Assembly (NCBI GenBank): GCA_964580495.1
Contig: CAZOKE010000003.1
Location: 1-49,973 of the forward strand
DNA from: JAIFWV01 sp964580495
GTDB lineage: Bacteria > Patescibacteriota > Doudnabacteria > UBA920 > O2-02-FULL-48-8
DNA length: 49,973 nucleotides
Direction of reading: 5' to 3'
Every line of letters starts with the position of its first letter. Position 1 is the first letter of the stretch. The notes under the pieces were generated by a model. That model saw only the letters and a list, made by a program, of their open reading frames with translations. It did not search any database and was not told the DNA's origin. Positions 37,656 to 44,817 of the stretch are shown here, piece after piece. The position numbers and the translations under genes were made by a program.

Positions 37656-37684
37656 ATCCAGCACCTCCCTGCAAGGTGCTGGAT
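37656..37684 (+). repeat. ATCCAGCACC inverted repeat at the trxA transcription start
   Basis: ATCCAGCACC and GGTGCTGGAT form a 10-bp perfect stem around a 9-nt loop. The same arms recur at 48862-48943. Because it begins 2 nt after the -10 box, the left arm straddles +1, so it may act as DNA (an operator) as well as RNA. Confidence 0.75.
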
Positions 37685-37734
37685 TTATTTGGCGGTTAAT
37701 TAATTGCGGCAATTTAAGAAAGGATGCTACCCAA

Positions 37735-38058
37735 ATGGAAGTGACTCTTAACGATAATAATTTCAAAAACGAAGTCCTAAACTCGGACAAACCTTTTTTG
37801 GTGGATTTTTGGGCGGAATGGTGCGGACCTTGCAAAATGGTTTCGCCGGCAGTATCCCAAATCGCCGAAGAAATGAAAGACCAGCTCAAAGTCGGCAAAA
37901 TCAACGTCGATGAAAATCCTCGGACTACGCAAGAATACCAAATTTTTTCCATTCCTTCGCTGAAAATCTTCAAAAACGGAAAGGTTATCGGCGAAATAGT
38001 CGGAGCAGCTCCCAAGCCCGTGATCGAACAGAAAGTGAGAAGCATAATTGGAGCCTAA
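37735..38058 (+). CDS. trxA: Thioredoxin
   Basis: 107 aa. Active site WAEWC30-G-P-C33-K, preceded by the buried Asp in VDFWAE, and the cis-Pro in FSIPSLKIFKNG. Cytosolic disulfide reductase. Stands alone on the plus strand with its own promoter and terminator; an AAAGGA lies upstream. Confidence 0.97.
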   Translation: MEVTLNDNNFKNEVLNSDKPFLVDFWAEWCGPCKMVSPAVSQIAEEMKDQLKVGKINVDENPRTTQEYQIFSIPSLKIFKNGKVIGEIVGAAPKPVIEQKVRSIIGA

Positions 38059-38130
38059 TTCCAAAGACAGACCCCGTCAAAATAAAATTGCATTTGCGAG
38101 GAGCGCAAGCTTACGAAGCAATCTAACCAA

Positions 38131-38158
38131 AAACCCCGTCATGCAGACGGGGTTTTTT
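38131..38158 (+). terminator. Terminator of trxA
   Basis: ACCCCGTC-ATGCA-GACGGGGT stem with a T-run. Confidence 0.95.
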
Positions 38159-38181
38159 ACAATACTTCCACCTACGCAAAA

Positions 38182-38460
38182 TTATTTAGTTATACTTCCC
38201 GATGCTGAGCCTGAGGCTGAACCGGATGCTCCCCCGGTGCTACTTGAACTTGAGCCAGTACCCGGACTTTGCACCGAAGGCGTTGAGCTGCCGGTGTTTG
38301 TATTCACAGAGCCTCTTCGCCCAAAGATGCTTGAGCCAAAGAACAGCAAAGCAAACAATACGATGAGTACGGCAATGATTGCCCAAATCCCGGCACCCGA
38401 TCCGGTATCGCGCTCCACATAATGCTCATGAGTTTCCGTAGGAGTGGTGTAGACTGCCAT
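38182..38460 (-). CDS. Small membrane protein with Gly/Ser-rich tail
   Basis: 92 aa. A polar N-terminus (TPTETHEHYVERDTGSG), one membrane helix (IWAIIAVLIVLFALLFFGSSIF, 25-46), then a low-complexity Ser/Gly/Thr tail ending in three Ser-Gly-Ala type repeats. A TACTCC-like upstream region holds AAAAGGAG before the ATG. Unknown function; it follows the GlsB-like gene by 38 nt. Confidence 0.8.
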   Translation of the reverse strand: MAVYTTPTETHEHYVERDTGSGAGIWAIIAVLIVLFALLFFGSSIFGRRGSVNTNTGSSTPSVQSPGTGSSSSSTGGASGSASGSASGSITK

Positions 38461-38498
38461 AATTTACTCCTTTTCCCGCATAGCGGGTTTAATTAATA

Positions 38499-38765
38499 TC
38501 AGTATCCCCGAGAAATCGGAGAGCGGAACGCACGCACAATCCAAAGCAGAACGATGGCGCCGATAATGGCCACAATCAAGCTTGAGATGTTGAAGCCGGT
38601 GACACTGGGACCACCAAACAGAGTCATAATCCATCCTCCCAACAATGCCCCGACAATCCCAACAATGATGTTTGCAGGTATGCCCATCGCCGCGTCCGTA
38701 CCCATGATAATGCTCGCTATCCATCCCGCAATGCCTCCCAATATAATCCATGCAATGACACTCAT
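38499..38765 (-). CDS. GlsB/YeaQ/YmgE-family membrane protein
   Basis: 88 aa from the ATG at 38765, which has AAAGGGGTGA just upstream; a GTG 3 codons earlier is less likely. Three hydrophobic helices rich in Gly: VIAWIILGGIAGWIASIIMG, GIPANIIVGIVGALLGGWIMTLF and LIVAIIGAIVLLWIVRAF, the pattern of the transglycosylase-associated (YeaQ/YmgE) family, often stress-induced. Confidence 0.9.
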   Translation of the reverse strand: MSVIAWIILGGIAGWIASIIMGTDAAMGIPANIIVGIVGALLGGWIMTLFGGPSVTGFNISSLIVAIIGAIVLLWIVRAFRSPISRGY

Positions 38766-38822
38766 TTTTATCACCCCTTTCGAAAATTAATTTTATAAAT
38801 TCTAAACTGATGAATTCAAAAT

Positions 38823-39149
38823 TTATGATTCCCGATTCCAGGCGTCTTTGATCCGATACCAGTGGAATTTGAGATCAGCCGCTAAATCCCGCAATTCGTT
38901 TTGAGATATTCCCCGCAATTTGCCGTAATTTGCCGCAACTTCATCCACCACCGAATCATATTTTTCCCGAGTCACATCGCCCATGCCGCGGATTTTGTTC
39001 ATCACATCGCGTTTCATGTCCTGGAAATCGGAATTTTCCTGGATTTTTTCTTTAACTTTTGGCCCGATCAAAGCCCAAACTGCCGCTCCGGCTATAAACG
39101 CCAGAACGCCTGTGCCAAAATAATTTTGTCTGCGTCGGTATAAATACAT
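38823..39149 (-). CDS. YtxH-like small membrane protein
   Basis: 108 aa. A basic start (MYLYRRRQNYFG), a membrane helix (TGVLAFIAGAAVWALIG, 13-29), then a charged amphipathic helix (KVKEKIQENSDFQDMKRDVMNKI). The layout resembles YtxH-like general-stress proteins; the assignment is by architecture only. Confidence 0.65.
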   Translation of the reverse strand: MYLYRRRQNYFGTGVLAFIAGAAVWALIGPKVKEKIQENSDFQDMKRDVMNKIRGMGDVTREKYDSVVDEVAANYGKLRGISQNELRDLAADLKFHWYRIKDAWNRES

Positions 39150-39153
39150 AAGT

Positions 39154-39372
39154 TTAGAAAATCATTTTTAATATTCTAATTATTGTTCTCGAGAAAGCCA
39201 GGTTTCTCCAAGTCCGGCCCATGTCCTCCATTTGCATGCGCATCCGTTCCATATTGCGCTTTGCCATGCGGCGGATGTTCAACACGGCCACAATCGCCAC
39301 AATCAGGAACAACCCAAACAGGATTGCGGCTATGCTTACGGTCCAGTAAAAAAATTCTCTGATTTGATCCAT
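39154..39372 (-). CDS. 72-aa single-pass membrane protein
   Basis: Membrane helix FYWTVSIAAILFGLFLIVAIVAVLNI (8-33), then a basic Met/Arg-rich helix (RRMAKRNMERMRMQMEDMGRTW). 4 nt upstream of the YtxH-like gene. Unknown function. Confidence 0.7.
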   Translation of the reverse strand: MDQIREFFYWTVSIAAILFGLFLIVAIVAVLNIRRMAKRNMERMRMQMEDMGRTWRNLAFSRTIIRILKMIF

Positions 39373-39392
39373 GATGTGTATTTTAATAATTG

Positions 39393-39473
39393 ATGGCCCG
39401 TAAATAAATTACCTGCCGATAAACTTATCGGGCCTTGCATCCCATCTGATATCTAAAAAATATTACGGGCCAT
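39393..39473. repeat. 81-bp inverted repeat
   Basis: ATGGCCCGTAA (39393-39403) and TTACGGGCCAT (39463-39473) are perfect complements; between them CCGATAA-AC-TTATCGG forms a second hairpin. The rest of the gap to 39669 is AT-rich, with a terminator and no gene. Confidence 0.8.
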
Positions 39474-39594
39474 GCTTGTATATTATCCTTATTTTGCATT
39501 ATCTCAATCGACTATTTAACTAAACATTTGGATGAGAATACAACGATCATTGATGATTAGTACAAACAAGTGGATAAGAAAATTTGTGTCTTAA

Positions 39595-39620
39595 AACAAA
39601 AAAACGCCCGGTTTTCCAGA
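39595..39620 (-). terminator. Terminator of the YkuK-like gene
   Basis: On the minus strand GTCTGG-AAAA-CCGGGC followed by seven T. Confidence 0.75.
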
Positions 39621-39669
39621 CATTGATTTCTTTCTCTCTTTTTACTTTTAAACTTTTATTTTTTAGATT

Positions 39670-40164
39670 TCAAGTGTGCCTATCCGCCACAGATGAGGCG
39701 CCATAAGAATCCGGCTTAGTCTTAACGGCAAAACCGGAACCTTTGATCATTCCGACGATCTCGTGGATCATTTTTTTGGTCTCGCCATTTGGGCCGACAT
39801 CAACATGAATCGTCAGGTTATAATCCGTAATGTTTTGCTGTTTCAGCCGCTCGATCAGCTGCTCGGCAAGCTTAAGCGAAAATAAAGCTTCCTGGAAAAT
39901 CCTTTGCCGCAGCGTATGCATTCCGACTTCAGTGCGCTTGGACCAAAAATAAATTCCGCCTTTGTTCTTGCGGTGAACCACGATTGCGGAAACAAATTCG
40001 GCCTTGGCTCCCGCACTCAAAAGCGAATCAGTCCCAATGATCAGTTCATAATCCAGCCCCGGAGCTACTCCCATATATTCTAGAAGTTTCTCAATGGTTT
40101 GGTCGAAATCCAATAATCCGTATGTCTGGCTTCGGAATTGTGGAAAGAAAAGTGGTTCGGTCAT
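39670..40164 (-). CDS. YkuK-like (DUF458) RNase H-fold protein
   Basis: 164 aa from the ATG at 40164, which is placed at the predicted transcription start. DUF458 features: YELIIGTDSLLSAG (the IGTDS strand with the first acidic residue), VSAIVVHRKNKGGIYFWSKR, QRIFQEALFSLKLAEQL, LTIHVDVGPNGETKKMIHEIVGMIKGSGFAVKTKPDSYGASSVADRHT. The family has an RNase H-like fold; its activity is not established. It has its own promoter and terminator. Confidence 0.88.
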   Translation of the reverse strand: MTEPLFFPQFRSQTYGLLDFDQTIEKLLEYMGVAPGLDYELIIGTDSLLSAGAKAEFVSAIVVHRKNKGGIYFWSKRTEVGMHTLRQRIFQEALFSLKLAEQLIERLKQQNITDYNLTIHVDVGPNGETKKMIHEIVGMIKGSGFAVKTKPDSYGASSVADRHT

Positions 40165-40171
40165 ATAATCT

Positions 40172-40200
40172 ATTCTAATACTGCTCTCAATTTTTGACAA
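40172..40200 (-). promoter_or_regulatory. Promoter of the YkuK-like gene, leaderless geometry
   Basis: TTGTCA (40195-40200) and TAGAAT (40172-40177) on the minus strand, 17-nt spacer, and only 7 nt to the ATG. Confidence 0.75.
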
Positions 40201-40211
40201 CGGACCAATCA

Positions 40212-40240
40212 AAACAAAAAAGCTCCGAGATATCGGAGCT
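40212..40240 (-). terminator. Terminator of the HtrA/124-aa unit
   Basis: AGCTCCGA-GATA-TCGGAGCT, 8-bp stem, with a T-run on the minus strand. Confidence 0.9.
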
Positions 40241-40248
40241 GAAGTTTG

Positions 40249-40623
40249 CTATTGGTAGAGTTGCTGGACGTCTGAAGGCTTGATCTGCTGAATTTGGCTA
40301 GGAGTAATCCCGCCGCTGGAAAGCATTAGTTTCCCAAGCAAAACAAACAATATAATCGAAACGCAAGTTAGCACCACGCACAGCAGTGCCGCTTCTTCTC
40401 CGTCTTCTTTCCCCGAAAAATAAAATCGGAAAGCGTATATAAGCCCGAATGGCGGCACAGCCAAGGACACCAAATAACCCCAGCGCTTTTGCTTGGCGGG
40501 CAACAAATTTTTTTCATAGCCCTGCAGCGCTGCCAAACTCAAAGCCGCAACGTCGATATCTTTGTTGCCTTTGCCCAGTTCCTGGAATTTTTTGAGTTGT
40601 TTGGCTAACTCATCTTCGTTCAT
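40249..40623 (-). CDS. Two-TM membrane protein of unknown function
   Basis: 124 aa. An acidic N-terminal helix region (EDELAKQLKKFQELGKGNKDIDVAALSLAALQ), two membrane helices (WGYLVSLAVPPFGLIYAFRFYF and EAALLCVVLTCVSIILFVLLGKLML) and a Gln-rich tail. It begins 1 nt after the HtrA-like gene stop, so the two are coupled. Confidence 0.75.
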   Translation of the reverse strand: MNEDELAKQLKKFQELGKGNKDIDVAALSLAALQGYEKNLLPAKQKRWGYLVSLAVPPFGLIYAFRFYFSGKEDGEEAALLCVVLTCVSIILFVLLGKLMLSSGGITPSQIQQIKPSDVQQLYQ

Positions 40624-40624
40624 A

Positions 40625-41692
40625 CTATTTATTCAAAACTGTTTTTATAATCGCTTTCACGGTATTGATCGGGATGGAAAAACTGATATTGCTCGAGCCT
40701 TGCACGGTTGCGACGTTGATGCCCACGACGTTGCCGTTTAAGTCGGCAAGCGGCCCTCCCGAGTTTCCAGGATTGATCGCGGCATCGGTTTGCAAAACTC
40801 CGTCCAACTCTTCGGTCCCAGTTTCGCCCGACGCCTGGATGCTGCGGTTTAAACCGGAAATAATCCCCACGGAAACGGAATTATTGTATTCCCCTAATGC
40901 GTTGCCTATGGCAATCACAGTCTGGCCCAGCTTCAGAGCCGACGAATCGCCAAAAGTAACTTTCTGGTACCCGGTGCCGTCGATCTTTACTATCGCAATA
41001 TCATTGGTCGGGTCTTTGTAAATCACTTTTGCGGTTTTCTGTTTGCCGTTGGAAAGCAAAACCGTGTAGTCAGCCGCGTCGTCAAACACCACGTGCTTGT
41101 TCGTAAGGATATAGCCGTCGGAACTGATGATAAACCCGCTTCCAGCGCCGATTTTTTGGCGCTGCACGCCGTTCTGCTGGTACACGGGAACCTGGATGCC
41201 GAGGTTCTGGAAAAACGGGTCATTGCCAAACGGGTTTTCGTAAACCACGGACAGCTGCGGCACATCTTTCGAAATCACTATCGAGACTACGGAAGGCGTT
41301 ACCGCCCCCACCGCATCCGTCAGGATTTGGTCCTGAGACTTGGCATGAATTTCCTGCAAATGGTCGATCTGGGCCGAGGCGGCTTGCTGAGCTTTTTGGT
41401 CCGAAGCAACACTCTTCTGCAAATCCCCAACTTGCTTCTGCAAGCCAGCGATTATCGAGTTGTATTGGTTCTGCTGCTTCTGCCAATATGTCAGTCCGCC
41501 ATAACCCGCAGCGCCCATTAGAGCCAAAATCACCAAAACTGCCAAAGATTTTGTGCTTAAACCGGATTGGATCTGCTCGCGCGCCTCGGCTGGGGCGGGT
41601 GTTTGAGGGTCTGTTTGGGCCTGTTGGGTTTCCGGCTCAGGCAATGCCGGTTCAGCCGGTTGAGTCGGCTGCGGAATATTTTCTTCTGTCAT
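40625..41692 (-). CDS. HtrA/DegP-like membrane-anchored serine protease without a PDZ domain
   Basis: 355 aa. An N-terminal Pro/Glu-rich tail, a membrane helix (LAVLVILALMGAAGYGGLTYW), a coiled coil (QKQVGDLQKSVASDQKAQQAASAQIDHLQE), then the trypsin-like fold: catalytic His in ILTNKHVV, Asp in TNDIAIVKI, Ser in INPGNSGGPL. It ends soon after SIPINTVKAIIKTVL, where a PDZ domain would normally begin. A periplasm-side or surface quality-control protease. Confidence 0.95.
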   Translation of the reverse strand: MTEENIPQPTQPAEPALPEPETQQAQTDPQTPAPAEAREQIQSGLSTKSLAVLVILALMGAAGYGGLTYWQKQQNQYNSIIAGLQKQVGDLQKSVASDQKAQQAASAQIDHLQEIHAKSQDQILTDAVGAVTPSVVSIVISKDVPQLSVVYENPFGNDPFFQNLGIQVPVYQQNGVQRQKIGAGSGFIISSDGYILTNKHVVFDDAADYTVLLSNGKQKTAKVIYKDPTNDIAIVKIDGTGYQKVTFGDSSALKLGQTVIAIGNALGEYNNSVSVGIISGLNRSIQASGETGTEELDGVLQTDAAINPGNSGGPLADLNGNVVGINVATVQGSSNISFSIPINTVKAIIKTVLNK

Positions 41693-42351
41693 GATTTTCT
41701 TTTTATTAATTCGTAATCATGAGGGAATAAATGTTTGGAAATTGCAAATATGCTGTAAGTCATGAATGGAGCGGCAAACACATCTATGGAATAATGCACG
41801 TGCGCCAAAAGCACAGCGATGGCAAAAGTTATACTGATCAAAATAAACAGATCGCGCCAGAATTTATCTTTCCAAAAAATCAATGCCATGAGGAATGGTG
41901 TGCCGGTGTGACCGGAAAAGAAAAAGTCATTTTTGGAATTATAGAGAACATTGTAAATGCCGTAGCCGATGCTGTTTACGTCGTGAGCCAGCATTTTCGG
42001 GTCCTGGCCCAAGTGCGTCAAGCAAATAGAGGCTGATCGGACTATTATAAAAATAGCAAACGCCTTGGCGGTGAAAGTTATGTAGCGTGGGCGCGTAATC
42101 AGCAGCAGAAGCACGATCAAGGTCAGCACTAGCGCCCCTTGGACAATCAGAAAATCGATATCAATAGTCGGCAAATGGCTCAAGATCAGATCGCCTACCG
42201 GAATGCCGACCACCTTGCTGGTATACATGTCCGCAAACTTCTGGACCATCAATGCCAAAACAAACATGAGCAGCGCTTCCAGCAAAAAAATCCCGCGCTG
42301 GTGGTTCCAGAACTTTTTGTGTTTCAGATATAGGCTGTGAAAATATTTCAT
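41689..42351 (-). CDS. PAP2-like membrane phosphatase/transferase
   Basis: 220 aa with about six membrane helices. FFFSGHTGTPFLMALIF and LLAHVHYSIDVFAAPF match the SGHT...HxxxD motifs of the sphingomyelin-synthase/PAP2_C branch. It probably acts on a lipid phosphate at the outer face of the membrane. Its stop overlaps the protease start by 4 nt. Confidence 0.85.
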   Translation of the reverse strand: MKYFHSLYLKHKKFWNHQRGIFLLEALLMFVLALMVQKFADMYTSKVVGIPVGDLILSHLPTIDIDFLIVQGALVLTLIVLLLLITRPRYITFTAKAFAIFIIVRSASICLTHLGQDPKMLAHDVNSIGYGIYNVLYNSKNDFFFSGHTGTPFLMALIFWKDKFWRDLFILISITFAIAVLLAHVHYSIDVFAAPFMTYSIFAISKHLFPHDYELIKRKS

Positions 42352-42367
42352 TTTTGTTTGTAAATTG

Positions 42368-42397
42368 ATTATAGCATAATAAAAATGGCCTTTCTAA
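42368..42397 (-). promoter_or_regulatory. Promoter of the PAP2-like/HtrA/124-aa unit
   Basis: TTAGAA (42392-42397) and a perfect TATAAT (42368-42373) on the minus strand with an 18-nt spacer. Confidence 0.55.
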
Positions 42398-42411
42398 CCA
42401 AAGTCGGACTG

Positions 42412-42440
42412 TTGAAAATGTGCCAAAAATCTGGTATATT
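42412..42440 (+). promoter_or_regulatory. Promoter of the tRNA-Gln locus
   Basis: TTGAAA (42412-42417) and TATATT (42435-42440), 17-nt spacer. Confidence 0.75.
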
Positions 42441-42472
42441 TATTAAGCTTTACCGAATTTACAAATAATTGA

Positions 42473-42692
42473 TGGGGAGTCGCCAAGTGGTATGGCACCG
42501 CCCTTTGGAGGCGGCATTCGAAGACACGCCCCGCACCAATTTCAAATTACGCTCAGCTGGTTGGGGAGTCGCCAAGTGGTAAGGCACCGCCCTTTGGAGG
42601 CGGCATTCGAAGGTTCGAATCCTTCCTCCCCAGCCAACTGAATCATAATTTGATCAAATTGGTGCGGGGTGAAAATCTTTTCTCCCCAGCCA
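42473..42692 (+). tRNA. Split outer tRNA-Gln (TTG) interrupted in its T-loop
   Basis: The 5' part (from 42473) equals the inner tRNA through the acceptor, D-arm, anticodon arm (TTG) and the first T-stem strand GAAG, apart from one T for A in the D-loop. It then departs, and the 3' part (TCTTTTCTCCCCAGCCA, ending 42692) restores the second T-stem strand, the acceptor CTCCCCA, G73 and CCA. The T-loop is replaced by about 147 nt: a 14-bp perfect helix CCCCGCACCAATTT (42529-42542) / AAATTGGTGCGGGG (42656-42669), extended by two more pairs, that encloses the inner tRNA. Whether this RNA is ever charged is unknown; it may be a pseudogene. Confidence 0.7.
42562..42636 (+). tRNA. tRNA-Gln (TTG anticodon), inner complete copy
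   Basis: 75 nt with encoded CCA. T1-GGGGAG/CTCCCC-A72, D-arm, anticodon stem CCGCC/GGCGG with loop CTTTGGA, T-arm GAAGG-TTCGAAT-CCTTC, G73. The acceptor stem is extended by flanking bases (CAGCTGGT... with ...GCCAACTG, one mismatch and one wobble). Confidence 0.97.
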
Positions 42693-42705
42693 AATATATT
42701 AAACA

Positions 42706-42729
42706 AAAAAACCCCGCATCGGGGTTTTT
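42706..42729 (+). terminator. Terminator of the tRNA-Gln locus
   Basis: AACCCCG-CAT-CGGGGTTTTT stem and T-run. On the minus strand it can also serve dnaX. Confidence 0.9.
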
Positions 42730-42746
42730 CTAATTACTCGTTACTA

Positions 42747-44279
42747 CTACTCTATCTCACCTCCCATAATCTTAAGGGCGGACTCCATGAGGTTTTGGTC
42801 TGGGTCAGATGGTTTGCTATTATCGGTTTGATTTTCCGAAACCGGCTCTCCCCAATCTTTTTCCAAAATCGGTTTTATCATAAGCTTTTGGCCTGTGACT
42901 TCTTCAATCACCTGGTCCACTACTATTTTATTCTTTCGCTGTTCCACCGCATCTTTATGGAATTTATAGGGGAAAGTTACCAGCAGGTCGCGGCCTTGGA
43001 CTGCGACAGGTTTGGCTAATTTTAGGCTTGGTATGAGTGAGTGGTTATAATCTTTCAGTTTTTCCAGAATTTGGGGCCAATGCGATAAAACATTTTGCAA
43101 ACCATCATTGTCATTCTGAGCCGCAGGCGAAGAATCTGCAGTTTGATCAGTTTTCAGATCCTTCACTTCATTCAGGATGACAGGTGCGGATTTAGAGCCC
43201 GCAATCGAAGCCGCTTCGACAGCTGCTAGCTCCAACGGCAAACTTTGGATGCTCGACCATTTGATCTCGCTTCCAGCTTTTTGGAAAATTTCCGTAATAC
43301 GGATTAATTTCGCCAGATCGGTTTTGGCCGCGAGTTCTCCCATTTCTCGCTCCATTTCAGAAGAAAAACCGAATGAAGTCTTGGCTCCGACTTTGATTAT
43401 CAAAACTTTGCGCAAGTATTCCAAAAAGTCTTTTTGGAATTGATAAAGATCTTTGCCGTCATAAAGCAATTTGGAAATAAAATCCACGGCGTCTTTGCTT
43501 TTGCCTTCCAAAATCAAATCCAAAAAATCATGGGTGGTTTTCAGGCTGGTCAGGCCGAGGACATCCTCCACCAGGTCAGCTTCAAGTTTATCGGATGTAT
43601 AGTTGAAAACCTGGTCCAGCAAAGACAAACCGTCGCGGAAGCTTCCGTCAGCCGCAGCAGCTATAGTCACCAAAGCTTCTGGCGTAGCTTCGATATTGTT
43701 GTCTTTGCAGACAAAACCCAGCCGCTGCACCAAATCTGCAATTGAGGCTTTTTTAAAATCAAATCTTTGGGTGCGTGAAACTATTGTTGCCGGGACTTTT
43801 TGGATTTCTGTGGTGGCCAAAACAAAAATTGCATGTGCCGGCGGCTCTTCCAGGGTTTTGAGCAAAGCATTGAAAGCGCCTTTGGACAGCATGTGGACTT
43901 CGTCGATAATTATGACTTTATAAGTTGCCCGGGTCGGAGCGAATTGCAGGTGTTCGATAAGTTCACGGATGTTGTCGACGCCGGTGTGCGAGGCAGCATC
44001 GATTTCCAATATATCCAGCGAGGTTCCGGCCAAAAACTCTTTGCACAAATCACAGGAATTGCACGGCTCCCCGTCCTTGCGGTTTGGGCAATTCACAGAC
44101 CGTGCATAAATTCGCGCCAAAGTGGTCTTGCCTACTCCGCGAGGTCCGGTGAAAAGGTAGGCATGCCCAATTCGCCCGCTGGTCACGGAATTTTTGAGCG
44201 TGGTTTTGATGTGCTCCTGGTTAACCACGTCGGCAAAATTCAAGGGCCTGTATTTGCGATAAAGTACAAGATTGGACAT
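42747..44279 (-). CDS. dnaX: DNA polymerase III gamma/tau subunit
   Basis: 510 aa. Clamp-loader AAA+ core: GHAYLFTGPRGVGKTTLAR (Walker A 45-52), zinc finger C64, C73, C76, C79, IIIDEVHMLSKGAFNALLKTLEEPP (Walker B), sensor region VLATTEIQKVPATIVSRTQRF. The C-terminal part (from about 370) is polar and then has a tau-like domain (WPQILEKLKDYNHSLIPSLKLAKPVAV). It loads the beta clamp and couples the polymerases. Confidence 0.97.
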   Translation of the reverse strand: MSNLVLYRKYRPLNFADVVNQEHIKTTLKNSVTSGRIGHAYLFTGPRGVGKTTLARIYARSVNCPNRKDGEPCNSCDLCKEFLAGTSLDILEIDAASHTGVDNIRELIEHLQFAPTRATYKVIIIDEVHMLSKGAFNALLKTLEEPPAHAIFVLATTEIQKVPATIVSRTQRFDFKKASIADLVQRLGFVCKDNNIEATPEALVTIAAAADGSFRDGLSLLDQVFNYTSDKLEADLVEDVLGLTSLKTTHDFLDLILEGKSKDAVDFISKLLYDGKDLYQFQKDFLEYLRKVLIIKVGAKTSFGFSSEMEREMGELAAKTDLAKLIRITEIFQKAGSEIKWSSIQSLPLELAAVEAASIAGSKSAPVILNEVKDLKTDQTADSSPAAQNDNDGLQNVLSHWPQILEKLKDYNHSLIPSLKLAKPVAVQGRDLLVTFPYKFHKDAVEQRKNKIVVDQVIEEVTGQKLMIKPILEKDWGEPVSENQTDNSKPSDPDQNLMESALKIMGGEIE

Positions 44280-44317
44280 AAGTTTTGGCTCTTTATTTTA
44301 GCACGAATTTACACAAA

Positions 44318-44338
44318 TAAAAAAGCCCTGTTAGGCTT
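44318..44338 (-). terminator. Weak terminator of the GtrA gene
   Basis: AAGCC-CTGTTA-GGCTT hairpin with six T on the minus strand. Confidence 0.55.
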
Positions 44339-44359
44339 CCAGAAAAAATTGATAAAAAT

Positions 44360-44812
44360 CTAGTTTTTAAAGACGAACAGCTTATATCCGATGAAGTTCC
44401 AAATCAAACTCACGCCTGTCGCGACCACGGCCGCGACATTGAGCCAAAGCTGGGCGGATATCCCAAACATGGGATTCACATGGTTCGTAATCACATACAC
44501 AATCCCGGAATTTATGAGCAGCCCGATGATGCTGACAACCAAAAATAAAGTCGGCTTGCGCCCGCCTTCAGCGCTATTTTTGTCATGAAAAGCCCAGTGC
44601 TTATTCATGAAATAGCTGTTTGTGGTGGCCACGACAAAAGCGGCCATAGTGATCCAAATTACTTTTTCGCCCTTGTTGATGTGAAAAATAAATGAAAGCA
44701 AATTTAACACAGCAAAGTTGATTGCTGTGTTGATGATGCCAACCACCACGAATCTTAGGAACTGACCAATCAGGTAGCCGTATTTTTTTTCAACCGTCTC
44801 GACTAATGCCAT
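44360..44812 (-). CDS. GtrA-family membrane protein
   Basis: 150 aa, four membrane helices. FLRFVVVGIINTAINFAVLNLL at the start, TNSYFMNKHWAFH in the middle and NFIGYKLFVF at the end are the GtrA/DPMS-type signature. Such proteins help move polyprenyl-linked sugars for glycan or teichoic-acid modification. It starts 5 nt after the 201-aa gene. Confidence 0.95.
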   Translation of the reverse strand: MALVETVEKKYGYLIGQFLRFVVVGIINTAINFAVLNLLSFIFHINKGEKVIWITMAAFVVATTNSYFMNKHWAFHDKNSAEGGRKPTLFLVVSIIGLLINSGIVYVITNHVNPMFGISAQLWLNVAAVVATGVSLIWNFIGYKLFVFKN

Positions 44813-44817
44813 TAAAA

